A stretch of 64,000 nt of DNA from Candidatus Hartigia pinicola (GTDB lineage Bacteria; Pseudomonadota; Gammaproteobacteria; Enterobacterales; Enterobacteriaceae): the NCBI GenBank assembly GCA_020541205.1, contig CP048208.1, positions 1,488,001-1,552,000 on the forward strand. The letters are read 5' to 3'. The notes under the pieces are model-generated. The model was given only the letters and a program-made list of their open reading frames with translations. It was not told the DNA's origin and made no database searches. Shown here in pieces: positions 1 through 13,238 of the stretch; the first letter of the stretch is position 1; each line of letters starts with the position of its first letter. A program made the position numbers and the translations under genes.

Positions 1-1
1 T

Positions 2-1147
<1,146 letters not shown>

Positions 1148-4100
1148 TCATGATCTTAAATAAATTGAAAAAAATGACAATATAGATTTTCTCAACGTTT
1201 CTTTATATTTATTGACCATAGTTTTACAAGCTCAGTAACGCTAGATAGATAATTCATAACTATTTAGTATGCACTTTAAATGTTCTAAATTATATTTTAG
1301 AACATTTAAAGTAATAAAGCTGAACAAGTAAACCTTATGTTTGGTAAACATCAAACATTACTCTCTCTACTAAATGCATATTTAGTATAATATTTTGCAT
1401 GTTTTAATCTCATTCAGAGTATATGTATAAAACATCTAAAAATTAATTATTCTGTAGTCTATTGTTCATTTTTGAACTTCCGCATGTTTTATATTTTTAA
1501 AAAATATATTGTTTTTAGTTTAATTAATGAACTTTTTATTATAAATAAAATTTAAGATTATTTTATACAAAGACTGCTCTTCTATTTTTACAGTCTCTCA
1601 AAAAAAAGAAAAATGTTATTTTAATTTATATACTGCTCAATGAAAAGTATTTAATAAAGATCCTAAAATTCACTATCTCTAAATATAGATAGTACACTAC
1701 ATTATAATACAATATGCATTATTTCACTACAAATATTATGTTAGTATTAAGTTATATAGAATTTTAAAAGTATATTCATTTATTTTGCAATAGAAAAATA
1801 AAATACTAAAGTTAATTAACTCAAAAAAGATATTCAAACACTACTCATGCTAATTCTATAAATGATTAATAAATCTTACTTAGTGCTCGCACTATGTTTA
1901 AAGGATAATATTTTTAGTTAGAAATTAAATTCTCTCTAATACAATATACTAACACTAGATGTATATTTTAAATATATATAAATCATTTCAATAGATAGTA
2001 ACTATTTTATAATTTTAAAAGTATATTTTAATCAGATATTTTTCTAGGTATAATCAATAAAGTCTTTCTTGCGTTACATGTCACTACCATATGCTTCTTA
2101 TGATGTTAAAAAATCATTCACTTTAAACTTAGCTTATGAAAATATTGACTCAGTAACCTACTGATCTTAATATAAAAAAATGAAAAATAATCTAAATACG
2201 ATTTTTACTGTGATATAAATTTTAGAAATTCACTTTATTCTGATACTCTTTACTTGAGACAATTTATGCATAACCGTTGTTAGTATTTTCTTAAATATAG
2301 TTGCAAAAAAAGATTCAAGAAAGTTGATTGTATTTTTTAACAAATGAAATAATTAAATAAAGTCATCTTTATAATACTAATAAATTTTCACTACACGAGT
2401 ATTGACTAATAAATAGTTTGATAAATACAAATAAATTTATTTATACGTTTATCATATTTTATGATCTAGTCAAACATTCTTCAATTAAATCTAATCCCAT
2501 ATTTTACGATAACAATCATACAATAGTTATCTAAAAATTTATAGATAACACATAGTATGCAGATCAATTCATAATCCATAAATAATTCATGCATAATCTC
2601 AAAACGTTCTTCCCCCTTATCCTACAGGTATAACTAAAGATTTTATAAAACTTACTTTCTAATTTTTACTAAGTTATTTGAGCACCACTACCATACTATA
2701 ATATTATCCTAAGAAATAGGAGATTAGTCAATAAAAACACTTTACTTTTTACAATAATCTTTCTTGTATAATCTAATTGTATATACTAGCTAATTAGTCT
2801 ACTATTCCTAAAATTAATATTGTAAAATTTTAGTGCTATCGATTTAGAAAGATAATAAATAGTGCATTTGAACATATCGCAATAAACTATGACCTAATGA
2901 ATCACACACTATTAAAATGTTTTATCAGCTTTGTATTGAAATATCGTAATAAGAATTATTCTTTATATGTCTATGATATATTCAATTGTTTTATAAGATC
3001 ATTTTAATTCTTCTGAAGTTTTTTATTCAAAAAAATATATTCAAGATATATATGTAAACATTAAATTAAATATTTTTAAAAACTTATACGATCTTGATAT
3101 TACTTTCAGTGAAACGTTACAACCAGACCATTGCGTCATTAACTTCATTTTAACTATATATATATTTAGTATTTATACGTAAAACAGTTAAATGTACTGA
3201 GATTAAATTTCTGAACTAAAAGTAAAATTAATGTTTTGACTTGCAATATTCTTTCATTAGAATATCACAAGTCACATTGAATGAACTATTCTCTGAATCA
3301 ATATTCCACTGTATTATTTTAAATAGTTCTATTGTATTAGAATACACTATCATCTCTATCATCGCTACCTCATACAATAAAAACAGTTGCATAGAAAGAA
3401 GATGATGCAAACTAAAAATATAAATCAGTATCAACTAATACATGTTTTGACTTTAAGAGTTAAAATTTTCATACTCAATATTAACTATTAACAATCATTA
3501 ATCAAACGAAGATCTTTATGAAAAAACATAAATTCCTTTTAATGTAAATTATCTAAACTATTTTAATAGAAAATGTTTCAAACTAACAACCCTTTGGATA
3601 TCAAAAAGAATTTTATTCTATTAGACAAAAGATAGTAGAAAATCACTCCATTTTACTCGATGAGGCAACTTTCAATTTATCTAAAAAAATCAAGAAATAA
3701 CTATAAACACAATTACATGTCTCCATATCAACGGAGATAAGATAGACAACAAAATAACACTAACATCAGATGTGTATTCAAGTAACTTGAATCTTAATTT
3801 AGTAAATATGCAAATCTTTAAGATGATTTTCCAGAGGAAAATTTAATATAAAATAACTTAATTATCTTTAAGGTAAACTATGATTTAAAAAATGAAAAAG
3901 AATTTTATAAAAGAATGAATATTACCAAGCTTATATCGTCAGAAGTAAAACTACTGACTAGAAAATTTTTTTAAGAATTACTTAACAATCAACGATAAAA
4001 TTAATTTTTACTAAAATATATATAATTACTTAGGTATTTATATTTTTGAAACTAATATTTTTCTTTTTACTTTCTAAACTGTTTAAGTTATGATAGTGTC

Positions 4101-6583
4101 ATTATAACATTTATCCTTCGCAAGAAAATAATGATAATTTTATAATAATGTAAACATAACCAAACACAATGTTATTATAAGTGCATTAAGGAAACAGTAG
4201 ATAAAATTAAGATTTTGATACTACTAACAAAGAGTATTATGAAACTAAAAAATTAATTTTAACTTTAAGTTACAAAATATAGTCACAATACATTTAATTC
4301 TTCTTTTTCGCACAGTAGATAAATCTTGAAATCTATTTTAATTTACATTCAATGATATAATCGCTGATCTATAACTTGCAATGTAATTCAATAACAAACT
4401 GACTTCTTGCTCACTTGTGCAAACTTACATGTGTATTCATAAACTTTATGCTTTAAATTCATATAGTTATATACTATTAAGTGAATAAAATGAATTAATA
4501 CTGTATAAAAATACAGTAGATCTAGTATTAACTTAAAAAAGTTATAGTATATAATTACTAATATAAAATATTTTTATCTTCATTGCCAGTATATAAAATT
4601 TATAAAAAACTTCTAACTTAATATCTATACTGTTTAAATATGAGAGCTTCTACAATCTAAATGACTGAAATATTCTAAAGATTTTTACTGTCAAACATGA
4701 TCTTTATGCATAATTTATCGTTAAATTCATATGCTAAAGGGTAGCACTATTAAATTAAGTAAAAATATATTCAATACACTTGTAATTCGCGCTAAGTAAC
4801 ACAATAAAAATGTTTATGAAACATAATTTACTAGAGTGATCTATTATGGAGTGATCTATTATCTAACAAGATTAAAATCAACGTATTTTTCTAGATTAAC
4901 TAGAAAAAAATGAATCTTATATCTCTAAATGTATCGTAAGTTAACTTACAATTAATTGTGTCATCATTGACAATGATCAACTAAGGCGCACGTACTTAGA
5001 GTTATTTACTAACTTAACTTCCTGATATCAATAAAAATTATTATATCTTATTGTAAATCAATAACAACCGGATATTAAACACATACTATCATAAAGTTAT
5101 TAAAATTTAATAAACTGCAATAAAAAATAAAACACAAATCCAGCCATAAACTATACTTCCACTGTACACGGTGTAGAGAAAAACAAGAGTATCAATACAG
5201 AAAATAAACAATAATAATAAAAAATTCAGTGTGATGTAATCAGCTAAATTAATAATATTTTAACGCAAGTTGTTAATATTATTAATTGTAATTAAAGTAC
5301 AGTCATCAATTAATAATTGAATGAATAATTAAAAATTATTAATTAATATTCATTAATAATTAAGTAAGTATTTAAAACAATACATCAAACTAAATGTTTA
5401 TTACTTTAACGTAAATTAACAATTTAATATTTTCTCATGTATCTGACAAATCACTCTGAATTATGATCTTTACGATTTAATGATGAGATTACATATTAAT
5501 AATGTCATACTCTACTAATATGACTTTATCTGTTACTTTAGTATATGATACATACAACACTATATAAACACCTAAACGATCTATACCTTTAAAATAGGTT
5601 GTGAAATCTGATTCAGTAAAGATTTCTTAATTATTGTGCATTTACATTGTTGATATTTAATGATATTTCCATTTTCTAACTAAATAAGTATTTAACAAAT
5701 TAATATTTAGAAATACTGTGTAAGAGTACAGTCTTGATTCAGTTTTAAAATTTTAATAATGGAACTTAGTATATCATAGTTTTTATCTGTAAATATATAA
5801 ATTATATAACCTCCATTAGAAAATATGATTTATCAATACTAATATTTTATGAACATTCTATACTATTTAACATTTTTATTCATAATAGTAACTATCATTA
5901 CTGTAATTATATTAAACTATTTTCAGTGTCTATCAAAACGTGTTGTCTGATAGAAATTTTACCTAGATGATAACATTATCCAGGAGCTGTATTTTCTCTT
6001 AACGCTTTTTGTATTTGTTATAACAACATAGTATTGATATTTAAGCACTATTAACATAACATTTATTACTATTTTAATAATCCTAAACACTATACTTTTT
6101 TTAAGAATTTTTCTTATTAAGTTTAAGGTAATAATCTACCTTACTTTTTTGAAGGAAATTACACAATAAAAGATATCTTATGTTTCGACGCTTATAAGGA
6201 TATAAAAGTATATAAACATCTATATATATTTACTAATATAGTAATTTTAATTTTGAGATGATAAATACAATCATTATGTTTTAAAAGATTTAAAATACAT
6301 TCTTTAAAACTAAACACATCTTAATGATAAGTATAACCAGTCTAACTTTATTGTTATTAAAATTTACTCAAATACTTAAACACATATATTATATATGCAT
6401 TGGAATACTTGCATATATTACCTAGATTTAAAGAATGACATTAATACGTAGTTAGTATGAAATGCGGTGAACTGATACCATGAGTATTAATAAATACTGT
6501 ACAAACAATTTTATTACTTATTCATTAGTTTTATTATTTTTTACTTTATCACACAAACATTTTTACATCAATGGACTAAACTC
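1148..6583. other. Gene desert between purA and map
   Basis: These 5.4 kb are extremely AT-rich with dense stops in all frames. The longest ORF (3228-3434, minus) has low-complexity composition and no family resemblance. I see no tRNA-like T-arm, no intact gene and no insertion sequence. Small stem-loops stand out at 1273-1312 (17-bp arms), 3826-3842 (ATTTTCC/GGAAAAT) and 5929-5954 (TCTATCA/TGATAGA). A 14-15-base tandem duplication, gagtgatctattat twice, lies near 4833-4862. The stretch is most simply read as eroded former genes. Confidence 0.7.
1273..1312. repeat. 17-bp perfect inverted repeat downstream of purA
   Basis: Arms ACTTTAAATGTTCTAAA (1273-1289) and TTTAGAACATTTAAAGT (1296-1312) are exactly complementary around a 6-base loop, 126 bases after the purA stop. 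There is no clear T-tract after it, so it is not a classical terminator. It could act as an mRNA 3'-end stabiliser or be a relic. Most of one arm recurs just downstream of mnmE (51911-51929). Confidence 0.6.
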
Positions 6584-7381
6584 ATGGGTATTATAATCAA
6601 AACTGAAGAAGATATTCAAAAAATGCGTGCTGCTGGACACCTAGCAGCTGAAGTGTTGGAAATGATTGCTCCAAACGTAAAACCTGGCGTCAGTACCGGG
6701 GAACTTGATCGTCTCTGTCATCGGTATATTGTTGAAGTACAACATGCAATACCAGCTTGCTTAAACTATCATGGCTTTCCTAAATCTGTTTGTATTTCAG
6801 TGAATGATGTTATCTGTCATGGAATTCCTAGCAATAATAAAATTCTCAAAGATGGTGATATTGTAAACATTGATGTCACAGTAATTAAAGAAGCTTTTCA
6901 TGGTGATACATCTACTATGTTTATTCTTGGCAAACATACTATTCAAAATAAACGTCTATGCCGAATAACACAAGAAAGTCTTTATTTAGCTCTGCGTATC
7001 GTTAAACCAGGTATTCGCTTACGTACACTAGGTAAAACCATTCAAGAATTTATTGAGAGGAATAATTTTTCTGTTGTCCGTGAATATTGTGGTCATGGTA
7101 TTGGTAAAAACTTTCATGAAGAACCACAAATACTTCACTATGATGCAGATGATCATGGAATTATATTACAAAAAGGCATGGCATTTACTATTGAACCTAT
7201 GGTAAATATCGGTGATTACCATATTCGTACAATGAATGACGGATGGACAGTAAAAACTAAAGATAGAAGTTGGTCTGCGCAATATGAACATACAGTAGTT
7301 GTAACAAAAAATGGTTGTGAAATAATGACATTACGAAAAGAAGAAGAGAAATTTATCTCTGCAATTTTAATAAATGAATAG
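6584..7381 (+). CDS. map: Type I methionine aminopeptidase
   Basis: Map removes the initiator methionine from nascent cytoplasmic proteins and is essential in bacteria. The 265-residue product matches the E. coli length (264) and starts MGIIIKTEEDIQKMR, like the enterobacterial MAISIKTPEDIEKMR. The metal-binding residues of the family are visible in order: Asp in VNIDVT, Asp in FHGDTS, His in GHGIGKNFHEEP, Glu in FTIEPM and Glu in QYEHTV. The gene stands alone. The rpsB-tsf genes that flank map in E. coli are not upstream, and glnD, its usual downstream partner, is absent. The tail RKEEEKFISAILINE diverges from E. coli, as is usual at this end. Confidence 0.97.
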   Translation: MGIIIKTEEDIQKMRAAGHLAAEVLEMIAPNVKPGVSTGELDRLCHRYIVEVQHAIPACLNYHGFPKSVCISVNDVICHGIPSNNKILKDGDIVNIDVTVIKEAFHGDTSTMFILGKHTIQNKRLCRITQESLYLALRIVKPGIRLRTLGKTIQEFIERNNFSVVREYCGHGIGKNFHEEPQILHYDADDHGIILQKGMAFTIEPMVNIGDYHIRTMNDGWTVKTKDRSWSAQYEHTVVVTKNGCEIMTLRKEEEKFISAILINE

Positions 7382-10040
7382 TTAAAATAGAATTAATGCA
7401 ATAATTTACATTTTAAATTTAAAATAGTTAAAACAATCTTTCTTTTGTATTCAGTTATTTTATCCTATCCTATTGAAATTAAATATATATAAAATAGTTA
7501 GAATTTAATGAATATTAAAATCAGTTTCATCATATTAATTATCATTGAACTAACAAATTTCTAGGCAAATATACAGAAAATAATTTAAGTTTTCTCTAGA
7601 TATAAACAAAATAAATCGATATATATACATCATTAGATCTATAAAACAATAAATACAATATTATATTCATAATATATGCATAAATGTTAAATCTCCTCGA
7701 TTAAAATAAACAGAAAATTCCCAAAAATTATAGTTCCAGGTAGATAAAAATAAATTAAAGATGAAGAAATTAATTCAGCACTTTCTAAATGTAATTATTT
7801 TAATGTATTCATCTTAAGATGAGACGAGTCTATAATAGTGAAATATTCATTCACTTTGTAATTCACCCTGAAAAAATTAGTTTTTGTTAACATATTGTCT
7901 AATACTTTCCTAAAAAGATCATATTATATTACTATTTACCCTATAAAATAACCGTTATAAACAAAATCAACCTCACTATGGGTTAAGTAATAAACTATAT
8001 AGTTAACACTAACGATCTTAGAATGACTTAAAAAGCTAAAATAATGTTTATCATCATAGATATATAAATATTAATAATATAAATAAGTATCATAACATTA
8101 CTATAGATATTTCAAGTGTATCTAATTTAAGTATAATAACAAATAGATCAAAACATAAATAAAAAGATTCTACTACTTCTAGATTAGATAAACAATTACT
8201 ATTCTACTTAAAAAGATGTTGCAAGATACATATTAAACGAGTAAAATATATTCAGATAGCGTATCTAACATGCTAGAAAAAATATTGAGATAGAAAAATA
8301 AAATAAATTTTTATACTTCTTAAGTACAATTAACAATATTATTTTGTTAACTATATATTACGAGCAACAAAAAATGTAGTGAAGATAAAAATGTGACAGT
8401 ATTTGAATACTTATCTTAAGTTTCTCACTTATAGCATGTATTTCTATGTTTCTTTAAAAAATTACATAGAGTCTGAATAATAATGTCTACTCTAATGAGT
8501 CATTTTGGTAGATCTAGTATAAACAGTTTATATAAATAAAAAATTTATTAGTAACGTCAAAAAATCACTCAGTCAATATATAATTGCTCAATTAACGTAA
8601 TCTAATTGCCTAGATTCATTCTGAAAATAGTTTTACTTTTTCTCTTACCATCCTAATTGTTAATAACAAAATGTACTACTAATCATATATTTTCAACACA
8701 TTTATCAATATACTGGGTTGAAAGTAAATATTTTTTGAAAGATTATATCTTAATCAGAGATATTCTAACGAATAGAGATAAAGATAAACGTAATTTCAAA
8801 GAAATTATAGTTATTTCTTGTAATTTTTGAAAAAAATAATTTTATTTTATATAGAAAACTTATGAAATTCAAATCAGTATCTGAGAATTCATTCAGTTTT
8901 TTGAAAATTTATCATTTATAGTACTAAAATTAACTTAATACATTTTTTTAAACTCTAAGTCTAATTCAGATGTTATCTTATCTTTAGTTATATAGATGAT
9001 ATATAAATCTATTAATATCTGTTTTTTGAATTGATATTACAATAAAATCATAAAACTTTTTAAGAAACTAATAAATTTTAGTATCATCATATTAATTGAA
9101 CAATAGTTTTAATGACCTATACTCAATAAAGGTCACGATACTATATATAAGCACTTAATTATTAAGTAATATTTACTCCAATAAATTTCATTTTATAATC
9201 TAATACAAAAATTCTTACAATGATTATCCAATATTAATTTAAGTTATTCACTAAAATGCATACTGGGATCAATAGTATAATTGAATATTTTCGCATATCA
9301 GGTTACTGCTCAATTACAAAGATTAATATTGTAGTTCGCTACTTTTAATAAAGTAGGCAAATATCTCATATTAGATTTTTATAAAAACAAGTTTCTATTC
9401 TTTGATATTCTTATCAATATTTAGATATTCATCACTGACTCAAGAGTAATAATGTTTTCTTGTAGTTAATAAAAATAGTTAAAACTGTATCACGAGATAC
9501 TTTTAAAGTTTTCTGCCTACTGACCTTGAAATTTACTATTAATCCAATTTATTAAATAACAATTCAGCTTTTATTATAATGAATGCTATAATAATTTATT
9601 TATTATATGAAAATTTTAGATTATTTTTTAAGAATTTATAATTTTTCATACTCATTGAACACTTTACTGAGCATTATTTTTTAGTATAATATAATGTCAA
9701 TATATTTCTGATCTGCATATCTTTAACATTGCATTGATAATGAGAACAACACTATACATAACTTAAAGAAATATCTCTTAAATTAAATAAATCTGATAAT
9801 AGTTTACAAATATATAAATATATCATGCTTAATTAATAAACATCAGAAACAAATAACATAGAATTTACGTATCACTGATACGAGAGATATATATAAAAAC
9901 TTAACTTATATTATGTCATCTTATTCATTTGATAATAAAAGATGAGTTTATTTACCTAATAAAAACTTACCCAGTACATTATCTCTGTACTAGCTGAAAA
10001 CTCACTATACGTGCATAAAATATTAATATGTTTTATAATA

Positions 10041-10068
10041 TTGACTGAATAATAAAGTACAATACAAT
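10041..10068 (+). promoter_or_regulatory. Orphan sigma70-like promoter in desert
   Basis: TTGACT (10041-10046), a 16-base spacer and TACAAT (10063-10068) make a good sigma70 match with no gene behind it. In DNA this AT-rich, chance matches are frequent. It is listed because a terminator-like hairpin sits about 40 bases downstream of the -10. Confidence 0.3.
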
Positions 10069-10107
10069 CTAAATATATTTAGCAATTATATAAGCGATAA
10101 TGTTTGG

Positions 10108-10137
10108 TAACCTGGACTTTTGCAGGTTATATTTTTA
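10108..10137 (+). terminator. Orphan terminator-like hairpin
   Basis: TAACCTG (10108-10114) pairs with CAGGTTA (10123-10129) across an 8-base loop and is followed by TATTTTT. The stem is relatively GC-rich for the surroundings. Together with the promoter at 10041-10068 it would end a transcript of roughly 60 bases. No ORF or known RNA family is recognised. Confidence 0.35.
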
Positions 10138-11874
10138 AAATTTTAGTACCGAAAAGATTTTACCATGAAACTATATATGCTCGAATTAATAAAAAATATT
10201 GTTATACCTATTATATATCATACTCATTTAGAATAATTTTAAATTCTCCCGAAGTGTCTGTGCTGTATTGATAAAATGTATATAGTTGATTTTTAAGAAC
10301 GGAAGGAGAAATTTTCAGTCTTTGTATTGCACTAATTCAGAAAATTTAAATAAGCTATTTTATTGTTCAGACTTATTTGAAATCCTTTCCTAAGTTTATT
10401 TAATTTTTTAGAAAAAAGATATATTAAGGTTTAGCACTTTAATTTAAAGTGTCTATTACTTTTTAGTAATATATTCTCTTTGATATAACTATAAAATCTA
10501 ATTGAGTATAGTATTAAAATTATTTAAAATCATTACAAAATCTATCATTATCTTGTCTTTATCATAAATCTTATAGAAATACTGCGACTACTATAACAAT
10601 AACTCAAATAAAAATATACAAATTACTATCAATTGTCAAATTTCTTAAACTTTTTAAACTTTTTTAAAACTAATTTATTTATTTTTACTTATATTAAGAC
10701 ATAATCATAAGTAATTAATTTAAAATTATAATCATATAAACGAAATACTTATAATAAGATAGCATCAATTAAAACTATATTTCTCTAATTAAAAATAATG
10801 AAATTAAAAATTCATGAGTATCTTAAAATCATTTTGATTATCTCAAGAGAGCGATTCTAAAAAAAATAAATAATGCTTAACTATACAGATCTATTTTTTC
10901 ATATCTAAAATTGCTACTAATAAACTATTAATAACTTTCTGCATATTAGTACGACTAGAAATAATATGAAATTACCTAGTAAAATATTAATATGAGAAAA
11001 GTTTGCTTATGTCATTATTTTTAGAGTTCAGAATGTTTTAGAAACTAAGCTAAATAGTCTCAAGTATAAATTTCATATACACACTGTAGAATATAAACAT
11101 TTTGTATTAAAATAATATAAAAACTCTATGTAAATATTTAATCTCGTTGAAATTTTATCACTAATAACTAATAATAATTCACTATGATATAATTTTAAAT
11201 GTGGAATCACTGTTGTAAAATCATTTAGTTTGTATTAATTCAAAAAAAATCATTTAATATAGTTATTTTTATAAAATTATAGTCAATATCTTAAAATAAA
11301 ATAGCGCTATATCCTTAAGCGGATTGTAATAATTATCAAACATTCATCAAATATTTAGCATAGAGTTTGAACATAACAATTGATTCAGAATTACTTTTAT
11401 GATAAATTTTCTTACAAAAGAAGATCTTACATTTTTTTTCATTTTATCAATCAAGATAATAAATAAAATCACTTTCAATTAATGTAATATTGTATAATAT
11501 ATTTATATATATAAAGTAATGTTTATTTTCATACAATTTTTATTAATTATAACGTATTAATTAGAGATAATCTTCTGGAAACAGTCTTTTTGAGCTAACT
11601 ATGATTTTATAAAAATAGGATAGCTAACTTATGAATTAACATACTAATACTAGAAATAAAATAGTCATTTTTATTTCGGAAGCGCAATTTATAAAATATA
11701 TTAATAACATAAAATTTACATCTTCACTAGTGCAAATAATACTTCCACGGAAAATACTAAAATATCTAATTCATGCTATCAATAAAAAATATTAATATCT
11801 TTGAGTAGATTCTCAACACGGTCAATATATGTAATCACGTACAGTATAATAAGCATCATTAAAAATACACAAAA

Positions 11875-12972
11875 TTAGTTCACTTTGCTATTATACTTAA
11901 CCCGTAAACGACGTATCAATACTGTATTCCACATATTAAGAAAAATCGCTAATACTAAATAACCTAAATTTACAGACCATAATGCATATTTCGCATCAAT
12001 AGCCTCGTTTTCTGCACTGTTACGCAATGTAATTTGTAACAGAAAAAAAATCAAATATAATAACATAGCAGGAAGTGCACTGAATACTCTCCCTTGACGG
12101 GGGTTAACTTCACTCAGTGGTACGACGATTAACGCCATGACTACTACAGAGTATACAATTGTTAAACGCCAGTGAAATTCTGTATTTGAAACAGAATCAC
12201 TCGCCTCCCATAACTCAAACATATTTTTCTGTTCAATCCTATCTTGTCTTTTCTCACTATTTTTATGATTAATGACGGCTTGATAGTTAATAAAATGAGT
12301 GATCTTGAAATCACGTAATAATGCCGTTCCCTCATAACGAGTTCCTTTGTCTAGTACGACAACTTGACGACCTTCAGAATCTTCTGTCATGCACCCACTA
12401 TCTGCTATAATAATTGATGGGCGCTGCTCATTAATCGGACGTAACTGAGCAAGAAAAATATGTTTAAAATTATTACCTTTTACTTCACTAATATAAAGTA
12501 CAATATTGTGATCTTTTGTGGCTTTAAATTTCCCTTCTACTATTGCCGCAAGACCAGGATTAGCTTTTGCATCAGCCAGAACTTCTTCTTGATATTGCGA
12601 TGACCAAGGTAGCATCCATGTAATATTCACTACCGCGACTAATGAAGTTAGTATAGCTAAAACTAAGGCCGCTTTTATCATCACACTGTTTCCTAAGCCG
12701 CAAGCATACATTACAGTAATTTCACTTTCAGTGTAAAGTTTACTATATGTCATTAACACCCCTAAAAACAAACTCAACGGCAAAACCAGCTGAGCCATTT
12801 CAGGTATTCCAAGTCCCAATAAAGGTAATACTAAGTTTGAAGGAATGCTTCCTTGTACTGCAGCTCCAAGAATATCGATAGATTTCTGACTAAAAAAAAT
12901 CAACATCAGCACAAATAAGATAGCTAACTGACTTTTCAGAGTTTCTCGTACTAAATATCTAATAATAATCAC
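11875..12972 (-). CDS. lptF: LPS export ABC transporter permease LptF
   Basis: LptF is one of the two inner-membrane permeases of the LptB2FG complex that extracts lipopolysaccharide and pushes it to the LptC-A-D bridge. The 365-residue product begins MIIIRYLVRETLKSQ like E. coli LptF (366). It has hydrophobic segments at about residues 15-35, 50-75 and 95-120, a periplasmic domain at about 125-260, and further helices at about 270-295, 300-320 and 330-355. The YjgP/YjgQ signature regions LYTESEITVM and VNPRQGRV are intact. It is divergent from pepA, as in E. coli. Its usual downstream partner lptG is not present in this window, so either lptG is elsewhere or the complex is altered. Confidence 0.96.
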   Translation of the reverse strand: MIIIRYLVRETLKSQLAILFVLMLIFFSQKSIDILGAAVQGSIPSNLVLPLLGLGIPEMAQLVLPLSLFLGVLMTYSKLYTESEITVMYACGLGNSVMIKAALVLAILTSLVAVVNITWMLPWSSQYQEEVLADAKANPGLAAIVEGKFKATKDHNIVLYISEVKGNNFKHIFLAQLRPINEQRPSIIIADSGCMTEDSEGRQVVVLDKGTRYEGTALLRDFKITHFINYQAVINHKNSEKRQDRIEQKNMFELWEASDSVSNTEFHWRLTIVYSVVVMALIVVPLSEVNPRQGRVFSALPAMLLYLIFFLLQITLRNSAENEAIDAKYALWSVNLGYLVLAIFLNMWNTVLIRRLRVKYNSKVN

Positions 12973-13238
12973 GTTTATATGCCTATGAAAATTTCTTTTT
13001 TAGTGCAAAATTACCAAGTTATTTTAATATATACTATTTTAACGTATACTCTTGTACATTATATAACTAACATGATATAAAATCATTCTTTATACTAATC
13101 GCCTAATTAAAACATGTTTAATTTTATTAAAAATATATTTTCTTAATTAAATATAGTGAATTTATTCACTATGAGTTAAATTTAAAGTACTAATTTAGCT
13201 GAAATATAGACTTTTATCTTTAAAATTTAGGAGTTCTC
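12973..13238. promoter_or_regulatory. lptF-pepA divergent intergenic region
   Basis: This 266-base AT-rich spacer separates two divergent genes and must hold both promoters. pepA has a clear ribosome-binding site, TAGGAG, about 6 bases before its ATG. No ArgR/PepA operator could be recognised. Several AT-rich -10-like hexamers occur, but none is decisive. Confidence 0.4.

Larger units (their letters stand above)
7382..11874. other. Gene desert between map and lptF
   Basis: These 4.5 kb hold no convincing gene; every frame is stop-dense and AT-rich. glnD would be expected after map in the ancestral order, and lptG after lptF on the opposite strand, but I recognise neither. Structured islands occur at 10041-10137 (promoter-like plus terminator-like) and 10241-10314 (complementary TTCTCC and GGAGAA arms). 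A short CACTTTA/TAAAGTG stem-loop lies near 10435-10455. Confidence 0.65.

Noticed and set aside
3228-3434. 68-codon minus-strand ORF in the purA-map desert
   Set aside because: Composition follows the AT-rich background; no ribosome-binding site, family motif or operon context.
5281-5380. AT-only palindromic stretch (ATTAAT repeats) as a possible regulatory array
   Set aside because: Simple TAAT-type repetition expected from composition; no unit repeats regularly.
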